Source: Comamonadaceae bacterium (GTDB lineage Bacteria; Pseudomonadota; Gammaproteobacteria; Burkholderiales; Burkholderiaceae_C). From it: 64,000 nucleotides of DNA. Numbering within the stretch: the stretch's first letter is position 1; each line of letters starts with the position of its first letter. The position numbers were made by a program, and so were the translations under genes. The notes under the pieces are model-generated. The model made no database searches, was not told where the DNA came from, and saw only the letters and a program-made list of their open reading frames with translations. Location of the stretch: contig CANGIQ010000011.1 of NCBI GenBank assembly GCA_947453965.1, positions 25,053 through 89,052 on the forward strand, given 5' to 3'. Of this stretch, positions 7,711 through 16,622 are shown piece by piece.

Positions 7711-8670
7711 ATGACATCTGCACTCAACACCCTCTCGCCCATGCAACGCATCAAGCGCCGTACTTACGAAATCATGGATGGCGCTGTGCCCGACAAGTAC
7801 AGCCACTTCGTCGAAATCTTCATCGCCCTGTTGGTGGTGGCCAACGTGATTGGCATCATCTTGGAATCAGTGCCTGAAATTCATGAGCAATTCATGGCTG
7901 AATTTCATGCCTTTGACGTGTTCAGCGTCGCCGTGTTCTCGATCGAGTTTGTGATGCGCGTGTGGTCGTACAGCGAAAAGTACACCCTCGACAACAGCGG
8001 CACCGCCTGGCAAGGCCGTAAAGAATATTTGTTCAGCTTCTACGGCATCATCGACTTTGTCAGCACCGTGCCGTTTTATCTGCAACTGCTTTTCCCAGGC
8101 GCTGACTTGCGCGTGCTGCGGATGTTCCGTTTGATGCGGATTTTCAAGCTCTCGCGCTACAACAGCGCCTTCGAAGACATGGTTGCCGCCGTCAAAGCCG
8201 AGCGTGACTCGTTCTCATCGGCTGTGTTCTTGTTGTTCATCAGCTGCTTGCTGTTCTCTTCGTTGATCTACATCATCGAAGGCCATGTGCAACCCGAGGT
8301 CTTCCCCTCGATTCCGGCCGCCATGCACTGGTTTGTCATCACCATCGTGTCAGGCTGGGGCAACGTCGATCCAGTCACCTTCGTGGGCTCGATTCTGGTG
8401 ATCCTCACGCAAATTCTGTCCATCGCCTTGGCTGCCATCTTGACCGGTGTGGTGGCCACCGCCTACACCGCCCAAGTGGAACGTCGCCAAGCGCTGTACG
8501 AGATGGAAGTGCGTGCGGTTTTGGCCGATGGCGTGGTGACCGAAGAAGAGCAAGCCAAACTCAAGATGATGCAGGCCAAACTTGGCATGTCTGACGAACA
8601 AGTGCAGGCCATCGTGCATCAGATGGAAGAAGAAAAGCAAATCGCTGCGGCCAACAGCCAACAGCCATGA
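7711..8670 (+). CDS. Voltage-gated-like cation channel with GWGN filter
   Basis: A 319-residue paralogue of the preceding subunit. Voltage sensor about residues 31-149, S2 motif FSIEF, S4 basics Arg134, 137, 140, 143, Lys146, Arg149. The pore reads MHWFVITIVSGWGN: filter VSGWGN (213-218), with Trp in place of the filter Tyr, Asn in place of Asp and the same one-residue shortening as its neighbour. The tail carries DGVVTEEE (273-280). The ATG at 7711 is used; a TTG at 7699 overlapping the previous stop would add four residues, and neither has a strong ribosome site, suggesting translational coupling. Its stop overlaps the flavin reductase start by four bases. It may form a heteromer with the GYGN subunit; this is inference. 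Confidence 0.82.
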   Translation: MTSALNTLSPMQRIKRRTYEIMDGAVPDKYSHFVEIFIALLVVANVIGIILESVPEIHEQFMAEFHAFDVFSVAVFSIEFVMRVWSYSEKYTLDNSGTAWQGRKEYLFSFYGIIDFVSTVPFYLQLLFPGADLRVLRMFRLMRIFKLSRYNSAFEDMVAAVKAERDSFSSAVFLLFISCLLFSSLIYIIEGHVQPEVFPSIPAAMHWFVITIVSGWGNVDPVTFVGSILVILTQILSIALAAILTGVVATAYTAQVERRQALYEMEVRAVLADGVVTEEEQAKLKMMQAKLGMSDEQVQAIVHQMEEEKQIAAANSQQP

Positions 8671-9281
8671 CGCATTTTTACGAACCCCGCCTCGGTCACG
8701 GCTTGCCGCATGACCCCTTCAACGCCATCGTGGGGCCACGCCCAGTGGGTTGGATTTCGACCCGCAGCGCCGACGGTGTGTTGAACCTCGCGCCTTACAG
8801 TTTTTTCAACGGCTTCAACTACACGCCACCCATCGTCGGCTTTTCCAGCATTGGCTACAAAGACTCGTTGCGCAACATCGAAGAAACGGGCAGCTTTGTG
8901 TGGAACTTGGTGACGCGCCCCTTGGCCGAAGCCATGAACCAAACCTGTGCCGCCGTAGGCCCCGAAGTCAACGAGTTTGAATTGGCCGGTTTGACCGCTG
9001 CGCCCTCGCGCATTGTGGATGTGCCACGCGTGGCCGAAAGCCCGGTGGCCTTTGAATGCCGCTGCACCCAGATCGTGCAACTCGAAGGCATTGACAAGCA
9101 AAAAATCGACACCTGGATGGTGTTTGGCGAAGTGGTGGGCGTGCACATTGACGAGCACTTGCTCAAGAACGGCATTTACGACACCGCCCATGCGGGTCAC
9201 ATCGTGCGCGGTGGTGGCCCGGCCGATTACTTCACCATCGGACCCGAGCAGTTGTTTTTGATGCGTCGACCCAAGGTCTGA
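8667..9281 (+). CDS. Flavin reductase family protein (flavoredoxin-like)
   Basis: A 204-residue FMN-binding split-barrel protein. The N-terminal PFNAIVGPRPVGWIST and the APYSFFNGFNYTPPIVGFSS segment are the conserved flavin-binding strands of the flavoredoxin/DIM6-NTAB family, which either reduce free flavin or carry FMN for electron transfer. The start overlaps the stop of the GWGN channel gene (ATGA), so it is translated with the channels. That link to a channel is unusual; a redox input to channel gating is possible but not shown. No obvious terminator follows. The 151 bases to recC contain only a GC-rich imperfect hairpin (GGGTGACC at 9304-9311 with GGTCGCCC at 9320-9327) without a T tract. 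Confidence 0.85.
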   Translation: MTHFYEPRLGHGLPHDPFNAIVGPRPVGWISTRSADGVLNLAPYSFFNGFNYTPPIVGFSSIGYKDSLRNIEETGSFVWNLVTRPLAEAMNQTCAAVGPEVNEFELAGLTAAPSRIVDVPRVAESPVAFECRCTQIVQLEGIDKQKIDTWMVFGEVVGVHIDEHLLKNGIYDTAHAGHIVRGGGPADYFTIGPEQLFLMRRPKV

Positions 9282-9432
9282 GCGTTCTCCACCGAACACC
9301 ATGGGGTGACCAAGGACGGGGTCGCCCGGTGTGGTGCATGGCTTGGCACAGGCTCACGGCATGCACCCTGCCATCCAGTATGCTCATTGAATTGCCAATT
9401 GATTGAGCCTTTTGTCACTCACCTCGCCGCCC

Positions 9433-12400
9433 ATGTCCAGACCCCACGCTACCGGTTTTATGGTGCTTCACAGCAACCAGCTCGAAGGCCTGCGCGAGCT
9501 GGCGGTGCAGTTCATCCGCAACCACCCGCTGCCCGTGCTCGCGCCCGAGGTCTTGCTGGTGCAAAGCAATGGCATGAAGCACTGGTTGGAATTGGCACTG
9601 GCCAAGGACTTAGGCGTGTGCGCGGCCACGCAGATTGAGCTGCCATCAACCAAGCTGTGGCAAATTTACCGTGCCGTGCTGGGGCCCGACAGCGTACCCG
9701 CGCACATGCCCCTAGACAAATCACCCTTGGTGTGGCGCATCATGCGCCGCCTGCCCGAGTTGCTCGCACAGCCTCAGTTTGCACCGCTGAGAAACTATTT
9801 AGGTCAGAGTCAACCGCAAGGCGACGGACAAGCCTTCAGCATGAACCGCCGCGCCTACCAACTGGCTGGGCAATTGGCGGACGTGCTCGACGGTTACCAA
9901 AACTACCGTGCCGATTGGCTAGAAGACTGGGCCCAGGCCCGAGACCAGCTGCGCACCCCAACAGGCCTGGCCACGCCGCTGCCCGCTGCACAAAGCTGGC
10001 AACCCGCGTTGTGGCGTGATTTACTCCAGGACCTGCAGGCTGATGCCGAGGTGCAAGCCGCTTTGCATGCGGATGTGCAACACCACTACAGCTCGCGCGC
10101 CAAAGTGCACGAGGCGTTCATGGCCAAGATGGCAGCGCTGCCTGGGGGCCAACGCCCTGCGGGTGTGCCGCACCGCCTCATGGTGTTTGGCGTGACCTCG
10201 CTGCCCATGCAAACCGTGCAAGCGCTGGCAGCCTTAGGCCGCGTGTGCCAAGTGCTGATGCTGGTGCAAAACCCCTGCCAGCACTACTGGGGCCATGTGG
10301 TGGAAAGCCGTGTGCCACTGGCCAAGTTGGCCAAACAACGCCAAGCGCACAAAGCCGGTTTGCCTGTGCCGCAAGACGATGGCTCACTGAGTGAGGCAGA
10401 CCAATACACCCTGCACACCGACACCCACCCGTTACTGGCCGCATGGGGCAAACACGGTCGCGACTACTTGCATTTGCTCGATGGCTTTGACGATGTGGGG
10501 CTCTATCAAAATCAGTTCAACCGCGTGGATGTGTTTGTCGATCCCGCCCACACCGCGGCCGAGGCGGGCCGTGCACCCACGATGTTGGAGCACTTGCAAT
10601 CGGCCTTGCTCAACCTCGACCCCCTGCCACCCACGCCGCATGAGGCGGCTGCACACGACCGCAGTGTGGACTTTGTGCAAACGCATTCAGCGCAACGCGA
10701 AGTCGAGGTGCTGCATGACCGCCTGCTGGCGTGGCTAGATGCCGATGCCCAGCTGAAGCCCAGCGACATCATGGTCATGGTGCCCGACATGGCCAACTTT
10801 GCACCGCACATTCACGCCGTGTTTGGCCGCTTTGCCAACAACGACCCACGTCACCTGCCCTACACCGTGGCCGACACCACACCGCGCACCGAACCCCTGG
10901 TGCAAGCACTCGACACCCTGCTGCAACTGCCCCAGCTGCGCGTGACACGCGTGGAGTGGCAAAGCCTGTTTGAAGTGGCCGCTGTGCGCCAACGCTTCGG
11001 CCTAGAAGAACATGAGGTGGCCCAGCTCAACACCTGGCTGGCCGATGCTGGCGTGCGCTGGGGCCTGGATGCCCCGCACCGCCAACCTTGGGGCATGGCA
11101 CCCGACATGGCCGACGCCAACCAAAACAGCTGGCTGTTTGGCATCGAACGTTTGTTGCTCGGGTATGCAACCGGCACAACCGATGAACTCGCCACCCCAT
11201 GGGCCAACACCTTGCCGCTCGCGGGTGTGGGTGGCCTCGATGCACGCGTGGTCGATGGCCTGCTCCAATGGTTGCGCCACACCCACATTGCCTTGCTCAA
11301 ACTGCGCCAAGACCACACACCTACCGAATGGGTGGCCGTGTTGCAGCAAGTCGTGGCTCTGTTTTTTCAAGCCAGCGACGACGCCGACGAACGTTTGATG
11401 GAACGCGTCATGGCCCCGCTGGAAACCTGGCTGGCCGAATGCCAACTGGCTCGCTTGGACAGCCCACTGCCGTTGGTGGTGGTGCGTGAACACTGGATGG
11501 CCCAGCTGCAACAGCCGGCCATGCAACGCCGCTTCTTTGGGGGCGGCGTGCAGTTCGCCACGCTCATGCCCATGCGCTCGATTCCCTTCCAGTGCGTGTG
11601 CTTGCTGGGCATGAACGATGGCGACTACCCGCGCAGCCAAACCCCACGCGACTTTGATTTGATGAGCGACGCCGCACACGCAGGCAGTACGCCATCACAC
11701 TGGCGTGCCGGCGACCGCTCGCGCCGCGAAGACGATCGCTATTTGTTTTTAGAAGCTTTGCTGTCGGCCCGCGACAAGCTCTACATCAGCTGGCAAGGCC
11801 GCCGCACCACCGATCACGAAATCAAGCCGCCTTCGGTGTTGGTCGCGCAATTGATGGACTACCTCAACGCCACTTGGACGCGTGACGGTGACGCGGCCTG
11901 TGTGGCGCCGCTGCAGCCCTTGCAGGCTTTTTCGCCCAAGTACTTCACCCAGGACTCGACGTTTCAGACCTATGCCGACGACTGGCAGCGTGCGTTGTTG
12001 CCTTCTTCATCTGCGCATGGGGCTTGGCTCAATGCACCCACCACCCACGCAGCGGCACCGACCGAACTGACGTTGCTGCATTTGCAGCGTTTGCTGCGTC
12101 AACCCGTCGACGTGTTTTTGGTCGATCGTTTGCGCTTGCGCCTAGACCCACCTGAAGAGGCCGCAGAGGAAGAGGAACCGTTCGCCCTCAACGGACTCGA
12201 CAAATACAAACTCAACCAGCGCATTGCACAGGCCGATGATGCCGCGCAAGCCCTTGCGCAACTGCGCCTCAGTGGCCAACTCGCCTTGGCGGGTTTTGGT
12301 GAAGCGCAACAACACCTGTTTGAGAGCGATCGCCAAAAACTGCGCGAACAACTCGATGTGTTGTTACCCAAGTGGCCAAACGCATTGGGCGTGCAGTCGG

Positions 12401-13005
12401 CACACTGGCAGCTGGGCCACACGCACCTGAGTGCCGAATGGGCCAATGACCCAACCCTGTGGCGCACCGACGCCCATCGCACGCAGTGGCTGCACGTGGC
12501 CCTGCGTCCAGGTGCAGTGACCGAAGGCAAAAAAGAAAACCAAGTCCCACGCATCGACACACTCAGCCCACTGTGGCTGCACCACTTGGCCGCCTGTGCC
12601 AGTGGCACGCCCACCATCAGTGTGCAAATTGGTTTTGATGCTGCCATCGAACTCCAGCCCATCGCGGCAGACAAGGCGCGAGAACATTTGCAAGACCTGT
12701 GCAACGCTTATTTAGAAGCCTGGGCGCAGCCCCTGCCTGTGGCTGCCAAAACGGCCTGCGCCTTGGTGATGGGTGTGCACGGCGGCCACAAAGACCCTAT
12801 GAGCAAAGCTCAAACCGCATTCCAAGGTGCCCACCAAAAGCGCGGTGAGTACCAAGACTCGCCCTCCCTGCAACGCGTGTTCACAAGCTTTGAAGAGATG
12901 CAAGCCAGCCTGAACCATTGGGCCACCCGCTTGTACGAGCCCGTGTTCAAAGCCGCCAAGGTGGTTCACCTACGTGCCGACAGTACGGAGGAAGCGGACG
13001 CATGA
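9433..13005 (+). CDS. recC: Exodeoxyribonuclease V gamma subunit RecC
   Basis: A 1190-residue RecC, the subunit of RecBCD that splits the DNA strands and reads Chi. The N-terminus has the family pattern MVLHSNQLEGLRELAVQFI and the middle has MNRRAYQLAGQLADVLDGYQ; FQCVCLLGMNDGDYPR and RSRREDDRYLFLEALLSARD are well conserved RecC signatures in the degenerate helicase half. The ATG at 9433 was chosen; an upstream TTG (9403) or the later ATG at 9460 are alternatives and there is no clear ribosome site. Its stop overlaps the recB start (ATGA), so the subunits are coupled. Length is close to the E. coli protein (about 1120). Confidence 0.93.
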   Translation: MSRPHATGFMVLHSNQLEGLRELAVQFIRNHPLPVLAPEVLLVQSNGMKHWLELALAKDLGVCAATQIELPSTKLWQIYRAVLGPDSVPAHMPLDKSPLVWRIMRRLPELLAQPQFAPLRNYLGQSQPQGDGQAFSMNRRAYQLAGQLADVLDGYQNYRADWLEDWAQARDQLRTPTGLATPLPAAQSWQPALWRDLLQDLQADAEVQAALHADVQHHYSSRAKVHEAFMAKMAALPGGQRPAGVPHRLMVFGVTSLPMQTVQALAALGRVCQVLMLVQNPCQHYWGHVVESRVPLAKLAKQRQAHKAGLPVPQDDGSLSEADQYTLHTDTHPLLAAWGKHGRDYLHLLDGFDDVGLYQNQFNRVDVFVDPAHTAAEAGRAPTMLEHLQSALLNLDPLPPTPHEAAAHDRSVDFVQTHSAQREVEVLHDRLLAWLDADAQLKPSDIMVMVPDMANFAPHIHAVFGRFANNDPRHLPYTVADTTPRTEPLVQALDTLLQLPQLRVTRVEWQSLFEVAAVRQRFGLEEHEVAQLNTWLADAGVRWGLDAPHRQPWGMAPDMADANQNSWLFGIERLLLGYATGTTDELATPWANTLPLAGVGGLDARVVDGLLQWLRHTHIALLKLRQDHTPTEWVAVLQQVVALFFQASDDADERLMERVMAPLETWLAECQLARLDSPLPLVVVREHWMAQLQQPAMQRRFFGGGVQFATLMPMRSIPFQCVCLLGMNDGDYPRSQTPRDFDLMSDAAHAGSTPSHWRAGDRSRREDDRYLFLEALLSARDKLYISWQGRRTTDHEIKPPSVLVAQLMDYLNATWTRDGDAACVAPLQPLQAFSPKYFTQDSTFQTYADDWQRALLPSSSAHGAWLNAPTTHAAAPTELTLLHLQRLLRQPVDVFLVDRLRLRLDPPEEAAEEEEPFALNGLDKYKLNQRIAQADDAAQALAQLRLSGQLALAGFGEAQQHLFESDRQKLREQLDVLLPKWPNALGVQSAHWQLGHTHLSAEWANDPTLWRTDAHRTQWLHVALRPGAVTEGKKENQVPRIDTLSPLWLHHLAACASGTPTISVQIGFDAAIELQPIAADKAREHLQDLCNAYLEAWAQPLPVAAKTACALVMGVHGGHKDPMSKAQTAFQGAHQKRGEYQDSPSLQRVFTSFEEMQASLNHWATRLYEPVFKAAKVVHLRADSTEEADA

Positions 13006-16000
13006 AAGCCCTCAACGCGCACACCTTGGCACTGCATGGCCGCCAAGTGATTGAGGCCAGTGCAGGCACGGGCAAAACATGGACGCTTGCGGCGCTCTAC
13101 CTGCGCTTGGTGTTGGGCCACGCACGCACCGAGGCTTTGCTGCCACCACAAATTTTGGTGATGACGTTTACCGATGCGGCCACGGCCGAGCTGCGCGAGC
13201 GCATACGCACACGCCTGAGCCAAGCAGCCACCTATTTTGATTTGAGCGCGCAAGGCCGCGACTTTCCCGCGTCGTTGAAAGTTGACGAATTTTTAGAAAC
13301 GCTACGTGACAGCTTTGACCCGCTGCTGTGGCCGCGCTGCGCGCTGCAGCTCAACTGCGCGGCCGAATGGATGGACGATGCCGCCATCTACACCATCCAC
13401 GGCTGGTCGCGTCGCATGCTCACGCAGCATGCGCTAGAGAGCCACAACCTGTTTGAACAAACGCGTCTTGAAAACGCCGATGCACTCAAACTCACGCTGG
13501 TGCAAGACTATTGGCGCGAATGGTTTTACCCGCTGAGCGGTGACACGCTGCAACACATCACGCCTTTGATTGGCCAAGACCCTGCCCAGCTGCTGAAAAC
13601 TTTGAGCGAGATGTGGCGCGAACAAGAGCGCACACCCCGCGAGGTGGTGGCGCCCGACGTCACGCCCACACAAGCGATTGACGCGCACATGGCCTGGCAG
13701 GCGCAAGTAGACGCCACGGCACACACCGCCCGCGAGGCGTGGCATGACAGCGTGCTGCAAGCCCTGCAAAACGCAGCTGCGCAGAAAAAAATCAAAGGCT
13801 TACGTGCCGACTACTTTGCCAACTGGCTCCATGTACTGCAAACGTGGGTCACACAAGACGCCAACACCAACACCAGCAAAGAAGTATTCAAAGTGCTAGA
13901 GCGCTTCACCACCCGAGCCCTGCAAGACAAAGGCTGGGCCGAGGCCGAGGGTTTTGCCTTCTTTGCTGCATTACAAGCGCATGTGGCATTGTTTGACCAC
14001 AAACCCAGCACCGACAAACACATCGCCCTGCACGCCGCCTATGCGGTGGGCGAAGCCTACAAGACAGCCAAAGCCCAGCGTGCTGCATTTGACTTTTCAG
14101 ACCTGTTGCAAAACCTGCATCACGCCGTCATGGCCGACGATGGCCGCTTGGCCACGGCCATTCGCCAGCAATACCCCGTGGCTTTGGTAGACGAGTTTCA
14201 AGACACCGACCCTTGGCAGTACGGCACGCTCAACCGCATCTATGCCCCCGAGGCCTGCACCGATGCCAACGCTTTGGTGATGATTGGCGACCCCAAGCAG
14301 GCTATTTACAGCTTTCGTGGCGCCGACTTGGGAACTTACTTGCAAGCGCGCAAAGACGCCCAAGCCAACAATGACGATGCGCTGCACACCCTCACCGGCA
14401 ACCACCGCTCCAGCACGGGCTTGGTCAAGGCCGTCAACCATGTGTTCATGCAAACCGAGCAAGCGTTTGCGTCAGCCCAAGGCGAGATTGAATTTGTGGA
14501 AGTGTCGGCCCAAGGCAAAGAGCCGGCGCTTGTGGTGAATGGTCAAGAACACGCACCCTTCACTGTGTGGCACATGCACGCGCCAGGTGATGCTGAGGTG
14601 GTGAGCAGCACCAGCTACTTGCACCACACTGCGCAGGTGTTTGCTGACCAAATGGCTGACTTGCTGAACAAACAAGCGGCGACGCCTGGCGACATGGCTG
14701 TGCTGGTGCGCAGCCAAAAGCAAGCCGATGCGGTGCGCCAGGCCCTGCGTGCACGGCACATTCCCAGCGTGTATTTGTCAGACCACACCAGCGTGTACCA
14801 ATCGAGCGAGGCGACGGACCTGTGGCGTTTGTTGCGCGCTGTGGCCTCTCCCCGCCAAACAGCGTTGGTGCGTGCCGCCGTGGGCAGCCGCTTGTGGGCG
14901 TTGGACTTGCACAATGTGGCGACCATCACCCAAGACGAAGCGCAGTGGGAACAGTTGCTAGAACAGTTCCACCAATGGCACGCCCTGTGGCAACAACACG
15001 GCGTGCTGCCCATGCTCCACCAATGGCTGCACAGCCAACACGTGGCGCAGCGCTTGTTGGCCCAAACCGATGGCGAGCGCCGCCTGAGCAACTTGCTGCA
15101 CTTGGGTGAACTGCTGCAGCACGCTGCCCAAAGTCTGCAAGGCGAGCACGCTCTGGTGCGCTACCTGGGCGAACAAATTCAAAGCCCGCACCACGACAGT
15201 GACGCCCAACAAGCCCGCCTCGAAACCGATGCCCTGTGCGTGAAAGTCATCACGTACCACAAGAGCAAGGGCTTGCAATACCCGCTGGTGTTTGTGCCGT
15301 TTGCAGGCGCATTTGCGGTAGAGAAAAAAAGCAAAACCAACTTCGTACAAGAAGACACGAGCGACGAAGGCGATGACGACAGCGACGCAGAAGCCTCCTC
15401 GGTGGAAGAAGACATGCGTCTGTTGTACGTCGCCCTCACCCGTGCGCAGCGGGGTGTGTGGCTGGGCGTGGCTGAAACCAGAAACGATCTGAGTGGCAAT
15501 GCTGACAAAGGCACGCTCAAGCGCAGCGCCTTGTCATTGCTGCTCCAACGCACCACGCGTGGCGACTTAGGCAAACAGCTGAACACTCTGTGGGCCACGT
15601 GTGAACACATCCAAGTCACTGCGTTGCCTGCGTTAGAAAACATCCGCTACCAAGCCACTGCGACCATCAGCGTCCCTAAAGACGCCCTCACGCCACAACG
15701 CACCCATCACAGCCTGTGGTGGACGGCCAGCTTCAGTGCCATCACGCGTGGGTTGGTGTCTGAGTCCAAACGCGACGAGGCGGTAGCGGATGCCATGACC
15801 GATGCGATGACCGAATTGCCTTCGTCAGATCTGGCATATTCAGCCGCCACTGCCCCTACGCCTGAAGACATCAGCCCTTGGCAGAGCTTCCCGGCGGGTG
15901 CGCGCTACGGCACGCTGCTACACGACTTGCTGGAATGGTTGTCGCACAACCAATGGCCCATTGCCAACCCGCAAGCCCCAGCCTGGACGCAACACGCGTG

Positions 16001-16622
16001 GGCCAACTTGTTAGCGCGCAAAGCCAGCTGGCTCCAACTCGACGATGCGCCGCGTGCACAGCTTGAGCCTTGGCTGCAAGCCGTGGTGCAAACGCCGCTG
16101 CCTTTGCATGAACTCAACGCTGTGCCATTGACACTGTGCGAACTGAACCCTGAGCACCTATGGCCCGAGATGGAGTTCAACTTGGAGGTGCATCAACTCA
16201 GTGCCAACAAGCTCGACCAACTCATTCAAAGCCATGTGCTGGAAGGCACGTCTCGGCCCGCGCTGCAAGCGCGGGTGATGCAAGGCATGCTGACGGGTTC
16301 GCTGGACTTGGTGCTGCAACACGATGGCCGCTACTGGGTGGTGGACTACAAGTCCAACAAACTGCCCAGCTACGACAGCCCCGCTTTGCAAGACGCTGTG
16401 CTGCACAAGCGCTACGACGTGCAATACGTGCTCTACACCTTGGCTTTGCATCGATTGCTCAAAGTGCGTCTGCCCAACTACGACTACGCCCAGCACATGG
16501 GTGGTGCGGTGTACCTGTTCTTGCGTGGCATCCATACCGATGGTGCCGGTGTGCATGTGGACAGACCACCGCAGGCCTTGATTGAGGCCTTGGATGCGTT
16601 ATTTGAGAAAGGTGCGCTATGA
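13002..16622 (+). CDS. recB: Exodeoxyribonuclease V beta subunit RecB
   Basis: A 1206-residue helicase-nuclease, the 3'-5' motor and sole nuclease of RecBCD. Walker A is ASAGTGKT (residues 19-26), motif II is DEFQD (397-401), followed by GDPKQAIYSFRGAD. The C-terminal RecB nuclease core is intact: Asp1102 in GSLDLVL and Asp1115/Lys1117 in VVDYKSNK. A run of acidic residues (about 785-805, many Asp/Glu/Ser) interrupts the helicase domain as a flexible insert. GGAGGAAG at 12988-12995 just before the ATG at 13002 is a strong ribosome site and fixes the start, although the frame is open further upstream. Overlaps recC and recD by four bases each. Confidence 0.95.
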   Translation: MKALNAHTLALHGRQVIEASAGTGKTWTLAALYLRLVLGHARTEALLPPQILVMTFTDAATAELRERIRTRLSQAATYFDLSAQGRDFPASLKVDEFLETLRDSFDPLLWPRCALQLNCAAEWMDDAAIYTIHGWSRRMLTQHALESHNLFEQTRLENADALKLTLVQDYWREWFYPLSGDTLQHITPLIGQDPAQLLKTLSEMWREQERTPREVVAPDVTPTQAIDAHMAWQAQVDATAHTAREAWHDSVLQALQNAAAQKKIKGLRADYFANWLHVLQTWVTQDANTNTSKEVFKVLERFTTRALQDKGWAEAEGFAFFAALQAHVALFDHKPSTDKHIALHAAYAVGEAYKTAKAQRAAFDFSDLLQNLHHAVMADDGRLATAIRQQYPVALVDEFQDTDPWQYGTLNRIYAPEACTDANALVMIGDPKQAIYSFRGADLGTYLQARKDAQANNDDALHTLTGNHRSSTGLVKAVNHVFMQTEQAFASAQGEIEFVEVSAQGKEPALVVNGQEHAPFTVWHMHAPGDAEVVSSTSYLHHTAQVFADQMADLLNKQAATPGDMAVLVRSQKQADAVRQALRARHIPSVYLSDHTSVYQSSEATDLWRLLRAVASPRQTALVRAAVGSRLWALDLHNVATITQDEAQWEQLLEQFHQWHALWQQHGVLPMLHQWLHSQHVAQRLLAQTDGERRLSNLLHLGELLQHAAQSLQGEHALVRYLGEQIQSPHHDSDAQQARLETDALCVKVITYHKSKGLQYPLVFVPFAGAFAVEKKSKTNFVQEDTSDEGDDDSDAEASSVEEDMRLLYVALTRAQRGVWLGVAETRNDLSGNADKGTLKRSALSLLLQRTTRGDLGKQLNTLWATCEHIQVTALPALENIRYQATATISVPKDALTPQRTHHSLWWTASFSAITRGLVSESKRDEAVADAMTDAMTELPSSDLAYSAATAPTPEDISPWQSFPAGARYGTLLHDLLEWLSHNQWPIANPQAPAWTQHAWANLLARKASWLQLDDAPRAQLEPWLQAVVQTPLPLHELNAVPLTLCELNPEHLWPEMEFNLEVHQLSANKLDQLIQSHVLEGTSRPALQARVMQGMLTGSLDLVLQHDGRYWVVDYKSNKLPSYDSPALQDAVLHKRYDVQYVLYTLALHRLLKVRLPNYDYAQHMGGAVYLFLRGIHTDGAGVHVDRPPQALIEALDALFEKGAL

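Noticed and set aside
9304..9327. GC-rich hairpin after the flavin reductase considered as a terminator
   Set aside because: One G-T pair, no T tract, and 110 bases before recC; too weak to call.
15340..15415. Acidic stretch in recB suspected as a frameshift or inserted repeat
   Set aside because: The reading frame is continuous and the helicase motifs after it are intact; it is a flexible acidic insert.
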